From: Mumia sp050632745
GTDB taxonomy: Bacteria; Actinomycetota; Actinomycetes; Propionibacteriales; Nocardioidaceae
Direction: 5' to 3'
DNA length: 64,000 nt
NCBI RefSeq assembly: GCF_050632745.1
Contig: NZ_JBODSD010000001.1
Location: forward strand, 744,001-808,000
In this document: positions 59,461-64,000 of the stretch, piece after piece
How positions within the stretch are numbered: the stretch's first letter is position 1
How the letters are laid out: each line of letters begins with the position of its first letter
Made by a program: the position numbers and the translations under genes
Notes under the pieces: model-generated
The model's input: the letters and a program-made list of their open reading frames with translations, nothing else
The model's database searches: none
Told to the model about the DNA's origin: nothing

Positions 59461-59499
59461 CCGCTCGGGGGCCGACCGCTCGGGGCCCGACCGCTCAGG
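59459..59499. repeat. Three 15-bp tandem repeats between convergent genes
   Basis: GACCGCTCGGGGGCC (59459-59473), GACCGCTCGGGGCCC (59474-59488) and a partial third unit GACCGCTCAGG (59489-59499) fill the gap between two stop codons. The third unit starts a small hairpin, CCGCTC-AGGC-GAGCGG (59491-59506), possibly a bidirectional terminator. Confidence 0.6.
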
Positions 59500-60655
59500 C
59501 GAGCGGCTCGACCTCGTGCGGCATGGGCTCCAGCACGACCCAGCGGCCGCCGTTCGCCTCGATCGCCGGCAGCGCCTTGCGCACCTCCGGCAGCAGGTCG
59601 GGCACGAAGAGCAGCACGCGGTCGGGTCGCAGGCCGACGAGGTCCTGCGGGGACACGATCGGGATCCGGTTGCCGGGCATGGTGAGTCCGTGCTTGCCGG
59701 TCGCGGCATCGGCGACGGTGACCATGTCGGCCTTCGTCACCCCGGCGCACTGGAGCAGCGACGAGGTGCGCGACGCCGCGCCGTAGCCGGCGACGGTGAG
59801 CCCCCGCCCGGTGGCATCGCTCAAGTACGCGCGGATCGACGCGACGGACTCCTCGAGCGCCCGCCCCAGCGCGGCGACGCGCTCAGGATCGGTGATGCCC
59901 TCGGCCGTCTCGCGCTCGATCAGCGCGGTCACCTCCGGCGCCTGGCCTCCCCAGCGGCTGCCGTCCTTGGCGAAGACGAGCATCGTGGTGCCGTTCTGGT
60001 AGAGCGGGTACTCCCAGGCGCCGACGGCCGTCAGCCCGATCTCGTTCGCCATCGACACCAGCGCCGGCGTCGAGTAGTACGCGAAGTGGCCGCTCTTGAG
60101 GGCGTTCCACATGCCCACGCGCAGGATCGACGCGACGTTGTGGATCATCATCGCGACGACGCCGTCGTCGTCGAGGTGCTCGAGGCGCTCGACGAAGGCG
60201 GGACGCTGCTCCCGGTCGTGCATCATGCCGTGGACGTCGACGACGAGGTCGGCCGGACCGGCGTCGACCTTCGTGGCGCCGCGGAGCGTGAGCTGCGGCG
60301 TCCACGAGCCGCCGTGCGGGCTCGGGTAGTCCACGAAGCGGGTGCCCTCCACGACGAACCCGGCGGCGGCGAGGTCGGTGACGCACTTCTCCGCCTGCTC
60401 GACCAGCGCGCGCGGCTCGACGCCGAGCGGCTCCTCCGGCTCGGTCGGGTCGTCCTCGAGCTGGAGGAGGTTGCTGGTCGTGCCGAACACCATCCGAACC
60501 GAGTACTCCGGGTCGGGCTCGGGGTCGCCGGGCGCGGGGAACAGGTCGGAGGCCGGCTGGAGACCGAGGTCGAGGACGACGACGCCGTCCGGGCTGCCGG
60601 TCCACCGGTCTCGCCAGGAGTCGATCGGAGAGGGGAGCGGCGCAGCGTCGGTCAT
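59495..60655 (-). CDS. Sugar C-methyltransferase-like protein, degenerate
   Basis: 386 residues aligned with the NovU/TylC3 layout. VVVLDLGLQPASDLF matches the N-terminal zinc domain, and the C-terminal Methyltransf_14 domain is well preserved (GLTVAGYGAASRTSSLLQCA, then PGNRIPIVSPQDLVGLRPDR and VLLFVPDLLPEVR). However, the four zinc-binding Cys are absent, and no glycine-rich SAM motif I is visible in the middle domain. It may bind a sugar nucleotide without methylating, or have another activity. Convergent with rfbC. Confidence 0.7.
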   Translation of the reverse strand: MTDAAPLPSPIDSWRDRWTGSPDGVVVLDLGLQPASDLFPAPGDPEPDPEYSVRMVFGTTSNLLQLEDDPTEPEEPLGVEPRALVEQAEKCVTDLAAAGFVVEGTRFVDYPSPHGGSWTPQLTLRGATKVDAGPADLVVDVHGMMHDREQRPAFVERLEHLDDDGVVAMMIHNVASILRVGMWNALKSGHFAYYSTPALVSMANEIGLTAVGAWEYPLYQNGTTMLVFAKDGSRWGGQAPEVTALIERETAEGITDPERVAALGRALEESVASIRAYLSDATGRGLTVAGYGAASRTSSLLQCAGVTKADMVTVADAATGKHGLTMPGNRIPIVSPQDLVGLRPDRVLLFVPDLLPEVRKALPAIEANGGRWVVLEPMPHEVEPLA

Positions 60656-60788
60656 GGTGTCTCCAGCGGTGGGTTCACGTGGTCGCGGTGTGCGTCAGCG
60701 TAGCTGTCGGAACCGGTCACCCGAGGCCGATCGACGCAATAGGCTGTCGACTGCCACTCGGGTCAGGCGGACAGAAGGCGGGCGGTCA

Positions 60789-62762
60789 GTGAGGGTCCTA
60801 CGTGTCGCCCACCATGGGGTGGTCCCGGCCTGGCGGGAGCGCGAGCGCCGCCTCGCCGCCGAGGGCGTCGACGTCACGCTCCTCTCCGCCCGGCGATGGA
60901 ACGAGGGGGGTGCCGACCTCGACCTCGCCGCCGACGGCGACACGTTCGTGGAGGGCGCGGGCACGCTCGGCACCCACCCCAACGTCTTCGCGTACGACCC
61001 TCGGCCCCTGTGGCGCCTGCTCGGTCGGTCGTGGGACGTGATCGACCTCCACGAGGAGCCGTGCAGCCTCGCCGTCGCGGAGATCCGGCTGCTGGCCGCG
61101 CTGCGGCGGCAGCGTGCGCCGTACCTGCTCTACTCCGCCCAGAACATCCCGAAGCGCTACCCGCCGCCGTTCCGGTGGTTCGAGCGGTCGGCGCTGCGGC
61201 ACGCGGCAGGGGCGTACGTCTGCAACGCGGAGGCCGGTCGCATCCTCGCCGCGAAGGGCCTGCGCGGACCTGCTGAGCTGATCGGCCTCGGGGTCGACAC
61301 CGACCGCCTGGGGCCCGTCGAGCGTGACGCGCCCGACCCCGACCGGCTCGTCCTCGGCTACGCCGGGAGGCTCGAGCCGCACAAGGGGGTCGCGATCCTC
61401 CTCGACGTCCTGGCCAAGCGCCCCGGCTGGACGCTGCGGGTCGCCGGCGACGGGCCGCAGCGCGCGGCCCTGGCCGCGCGTGCGTCGGCCCTGGGCGTCG
61501 AGGAGCGGGTGACGTTCCTCGGTCACGTGTCCGGCGACGCGCTCGCTGGGCACTACCGCCGGTGCGACGTCACCGTCGTCCCGAGCCTGCCGACGCCCGG
61601 GTGGCTGGAGCAGTTCGGCCGCGTGGTCGTCGAGTCCATGGCCTGCGGCACGCCGGTCGTGGCCAACCGCAGCGGCGCGCTGCCCGACGTCGTCGCCGAC
61701 GCCGGGCTCCTCGTCGAGCCTGCGGACCTCGACGAGCTCCTCGCGGCGCTGGACGAGGTGGCCGAGCCCCAGCTGTGGCGCGAGCACCGGGCACGCGGCC
61801 TGGAGCACGCGACCCGCTACGGCTGGGACGCCGTGGCCGCTCAGCACCTGGCGCTCTACCGGCGCGTGCTGGGGCTCACCGGCGGCACCCGCGGCCTCGG
61901 CGTCGACGGTGCCGGGCTCCCTCCGGTGCACGTGCTCGTCGTCGCCTACGGCGACCCGGCGATGCTCGACGACTGCCTGGCGGCGCTCGGCGGTGCTCTG
62001 CCGGTCCTGGTGGTCGACAACTCCTCGGCGGCCGCCGTCGCGGAGGTCGCCGCGCGCCACGGTGCCGCGTACCTCGACCCGGGGGCCAACCTCGGATTCG
62101 GCGCCGGCGTCAACGTCGGGGTCCGCGCGCTGCACGCCACAGGAGAGCGCCCTGACCTGCTGCTGCTCAACCCCGACGCGCGCATGGACGCCAAGGCGGT
62201 GGCGGCGATGCAGGAAGTCGCCCACCGCGGTCGCGTGGCGGCGGTCGGGGTGAGCCAGGTGGACCCGGCGACGGGCCGGCCGGCGCGCGTCCTCTGGCCG
62301 TTCCCCAGTCCGGTCGGTGCCTGGGTGGAGGCCTTCGGGCTCGGTCGGCTGCGCCGGCGCGAGGACTTCGCGATCGGCTCGATGCTCCTGCTGCGCGCCG
62401 ACGCCTGGGACGACGTCGGCCCGATGGACGAGCGCTTCTTCCTCTACGCCGAGGAGACCGACTGGCAGAAGCGCGCCCGGGAGCGCGGCTGGACGATCGC
62501 CGTCGCCGACGCCGAGACCTCGCACGTCGGGGCGGGGACCGGCGGAGACCCGGCGCGCCGCGAGGCCTGGTTCCACGCGTCGCTGGAGGCGTTCGTCCGC
62601 AAGCACCACGGCCGTCGGGGGTGGCGGGTCTTCCGCGCCGGCATGGTCACCGGTGCTGCGGTGCGCGGGTGGGTCCTGCCCGGTGAGCGGGGCGCCGCCG
62701 CGCGCCGACGTCGCGATCTCTACCTGGCCGGTCCGGCGACGGTCGGGGAGCGTCCGCGGTGA
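60789..62762 (+). CDS. Bifunctional GT4-GT2 glycosyltransferase fusion
   Basis: 657 residues. The N-terminal GT4 module (1-370) has VLGYAGRLEPHKGVAILLDV and EQFGRVVVESMACGTPVVAN. The C-terminal GT2 rhamnosyltransferase-like module (about 378-657) has VHVLVVAYGDPAMLDDCLAA, LLLLNPDARMDAKAVAAMQE, FFLYAEETDWQKRARERGW and a final His-rich HVGAGTGG. Such fusions probably add two successive sugars. GTG start with AAGGCGGG upstream. GTGA overlap with the next gene starts a run of coupled glycosyltransferases. Confidence 0.9.
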   Translation: MRVLRVAHHGVVPAWRERERRLAAEGVDVTLLSARRWNEGGADLDLAADGDTFVEGAGTLGTHPNVFAYDPRPLWRLLGRSWDVIDLHEEPCSLAVAEIRLLAALRRQRAPYLLYSAQNIPKRYPPPFRWFERSALRHAAGAYVCNAEAGRILAAKGLRGPAELIGLGVDTDRLGPVERDAPDPDRLVLGYAGRLEPHKGVAILLDVLAKRPGWTLRVAGDGPQRAALAARASALGVEERVTFLGHVSGDALAGHYRRCDVTVVPSLPTPGWLEQFGRVVVESMACGTPVVANRSGALPDVVADAGLLVEPADLDELLAALDEVAEPQLWREHRARGLEHATRYGWDAVAAQHLALYRRVLGLTGGTRGLGVDGAGLPPVHVLVVAYGDPAMLDDCLAALGGALPVLVVDNSSAAAVAEVAARHGAAYLDPGANLGFGAGVNVGVRALHATGERPDLLLLNPDARMDAKAVAAMQEVAHRGRVAAVGVSQVDPATGRPARVLWPFPSPVGAWVEAFGLGRLRRREDFAIGSMLLLRADAWDDVGPMDERFFLYAEETDWQKRARERGWTIAVADAETSHVGAGTGGDPARREAWFHASLEAFVRKHHGRRGWRVFRAGMVTGAAVRGWVLPGERGAAARRRRDLYLAGPATVGERPR

Positions 62763-63787
62763 GCATGCGGGTGCTGCACCTCGTCTGCAGCGACGGGTTC
62801 GCGGGGGTCGAGCGGTACGTCGCCACGACCGCCCGCACGCTCGCTTCCCACGGTGCCGAGGTCGAGGTGGTCGGGGGCCGCGAGGACGCCATGCGAGCCG
62901 CCCTGGACGGGACCGCCGTGACGTGGTCCCCCGGGGGATCGGTCGGGGAGGCGCTGCGGCAGGCCGTACGCACGCGTGCCGACCTCGTCAACGCGCACAT
63001 GACGGAGGCCGAGCTCGTCGGCACGGTGGTGGGGACGGTGCGCCGGGTCCCGGTCGTGGCCACGCGCCACTTCGGCACGGTCCGCGGGTCGAGCCGTCTC
63101 GTGCGCGCCGTCGGACGCGGCGTCGAACGCCGGCTCGCGGCCGAGATCGCCATCTCCGACTTCGTCGCGCGCGAGGCGGGCGGGACGTACGACGTCGTCC
63201 ACTCCGGGGTCCCGTCGTCGGAGCACACGCTGGGCAGCAGCCGGCGTTCGCCGACGGTGCTCGTCGCCCAGCGCCTGGAGGCCGAGAAGAACACGGAGAC
63301 GGCGGTGCGCGCGTGGGCTGCCAGCCGGCTCGGCGACGACGGCTGGCGGCTCGAGATCGCCGGGGCCGGGAGCGAGGAGGCGGCCCTGCGACGGCTCGCC
63401 GACTCCCTCGGCGTGACGGCGCAGGTCGACTTCCTGGGCCACCGCGACGATCTCCCGTCGCTCTACGACCGGGCCGCCGTGCTCCTGGCACCCACGCCGC
63501 TCGAAGGGCTCGGTCTGAGCGTCGTCGAGGCGATGGCGCACGGCCTTCCCGTGGTCGCCACCGCCGCGGGAGGGCACCTCGAGACGGCCGGGAGCGTCCC
63601 CGACGCGGCGCTCTTCGCCCCCGGCGACAGCGAGGGCGCCGCCCGGCTGCTGCGGGCGCTGGCCGACGACGCACCGCGACGGGACCGCTACGGGAGCGCG
63701 TTGCAGCAGCGCCAGCGGGACTACTTCACGCTCGACCGGCAGGCCCGCGACACGCTGGCGGTGTACGAACGGGTGCTGGCGCGGTGA
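62759..63787 (+). CDS. Glycosyltransferase family 4 protein
   Basis: 342 residues, GT-B fold: VLHLVCSDGFAGVERYVATT, then VPVVATRHFGTVRGSSRLVR, LVAQRLEAEKNTETAVRAWA and PTPLEGLGLSVVEAMAHGLP. GTG start overlapping the preceding gene (GTGA) and GTGA overlap with the following one, so it is translationally coupled on both sides. Confidence 0.9.
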   Translation: MSMRVLHLVCSDGFAGVERYVATTARTLASHGAEVEVVGGREDAMRAALDGTAVTWSPGGSVGEALRQAVRTRADLVNAHMTEAELVGTVVGTVRRVPVVATRHFGTVRGSSRLVRAVGRGVERRLAAEIAISDFVAREAGGTYDVVHSGVPSSEHTLGSSRRSPTVLVAQRLEAEKNTETAVRAWAASRLGDDGWRLEIAGAGSEEAALRRLADSLGVTAQVDFLGHRDDLPSLYDRAAVLLAPTPLEGLGLSVVEAMAHGLPVVATAAGGHLETAGSVPDAALFAPGDSEGAARLLRALADDAPRRDRYGSALQQRQRDYFTLDRQARDTLAVYERVLAR

Positions 63788-64000
63788 GCCGCCCGCTGGT
63801 GGTCCTGTCCCTCGAACCCTGGGACGACGTGTGGCGTCGCAACCAGTACCTCGTCGACGGCCTCCTCGCGCGTGATCCCGGGCTCCGCGTGCTGTTCGTC
63901 GAGCCGGCGAGCGACCCGGTCCACGACGCGCTCTCCCGGCGGCGTCCACGTCGGGGCGCCGGGCTCAGGAGCGTCCCGGGCCGCCCGCGGCTCCAGCGGC
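63784..64000 (+). CDS. Glycosyltransferase, 5' part (cut off by window end)
   Basis: About 72 codons visible from GTG 63784: LVVLSLEPWDDVWRRNQYLV, then RVLFVEPASDPVHDAL. The N-terminus with W-D-x2-W-R-R-N-Q resembles GT1/GT4-type teichuronic or spore-coat-like glycosyltransferases. It is coupled to the preceding gene by a GTGA overlap. The donor domain lies beyond the window. Confidence 0.65.
   Translation, partial: MSRPLVVLSLEPWDDVWRRNQYLVDGLLARDPGLRVLFVEPASDPVHDALSRRRPRRGAGLRSVPGRPRLQR

Noticed and set aside
59459..59506. CRISPR-like or functional tandem array between rfbC and the methyltransferase-like gene
   Set aside because: Only two and a half 15-bp units without spacers; a terminator-like hairpin explains it sufficiently.
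1..64000. CRISPR arrays, insertion sequences, phage or integrative elements
   Set aside because: No regularly spaced repeats, transposase or integrase genes, or att-like duplications were seen. The tRNA-Gln shows no 3'-end duplication nearby.

Overview
The window is one contiguous, very GC-rich, densely coding stretch of actinobacterial chromosome. Gene order (pmt/rsmI, metG-tatD-rpfB-rsmA-ispE, tRNA-Gln-glmU-prs-rplY-pth), abundant GTG starts, 4-nt ATGA/GTGA overlaps and many leaderless promoters (TANNNT box 6-8 nt before the start codon) fit a Nocardioidaceae-like organism (Nocardioides or Aeromicrobium type); this is inference from style and synteny. I see no insertion sequence, integrase or CRISPR array.

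Region 1 (1-28226) is mostly housekeeping: protein O-mannosyltransferase, 16S rRNA methyltransferases, MetRS, TatD nuclease, RpfB, IspE, GlmU, PRPP synthetase, ribosomal protein L25 and peptidyl-tRNA hydrolase. Accessory items are set between them: three tandem sulfotransferases, a WYL regulator, an ABC-F protein, an MMPL exporter with a convergent MarR gene, a small HTH/Clp_N pair with twin palindromes, a TetR gene facing a secreted PET-hydrolase-like polyesterase, a fatty-acid desaturase, an atypical tRNA-Gln and a frameshifted acyltransferase.

Region 2 (28330-64000) is a large surface-polysaccharide locus: an initiating polyprenyl-phosphate sugar transferase, at least ten glycosyltransferases, two polysaccharide pyruvyl transferases, a Wzm/Wzt ABC exporter with a carbohydrate-binding tail, a Wzy/WaaL-like polymerase or ligase, a WbsX-type protein, a low-molecular-weight tyrosine phosphatase, a membrane-anchored DUF4038 glycosidase and a CDP-sugar module (cytidylyltransferase, CDP-glucose 4,6-dehydratase, epimerase, class III aminotransferase, PIG-L deacetylase, degenerate C-methyltransferase-like protein).

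The most exciting part is a compact lasso-peptide gene set inside the polysaccharide locus (30686-36954): a divergent PqqD-like leader-binding protein, a 43-residue precursor whose leader matches the YxxP-x-L-x3-G-x5-T rule, a strong 15-bp hairpin, a cyclase lacking the N-terminal glutaminase-like domain, a B2 leader peptidase, an HPr-kinase-like protein, a peptide ABC exporter and an NTP_transf_5 nucleotidyltransferase. The core ends in Ser, the residue phosphorylated by kinases of this type in paeninodin-like lasso peptides, so a phosphorylated and perhaps further decorated product is predicted.

Other points worth following are a structured RNA leader before rplY, the aberrant tRNA-Gln, the polyesterase and several well-formed operators.
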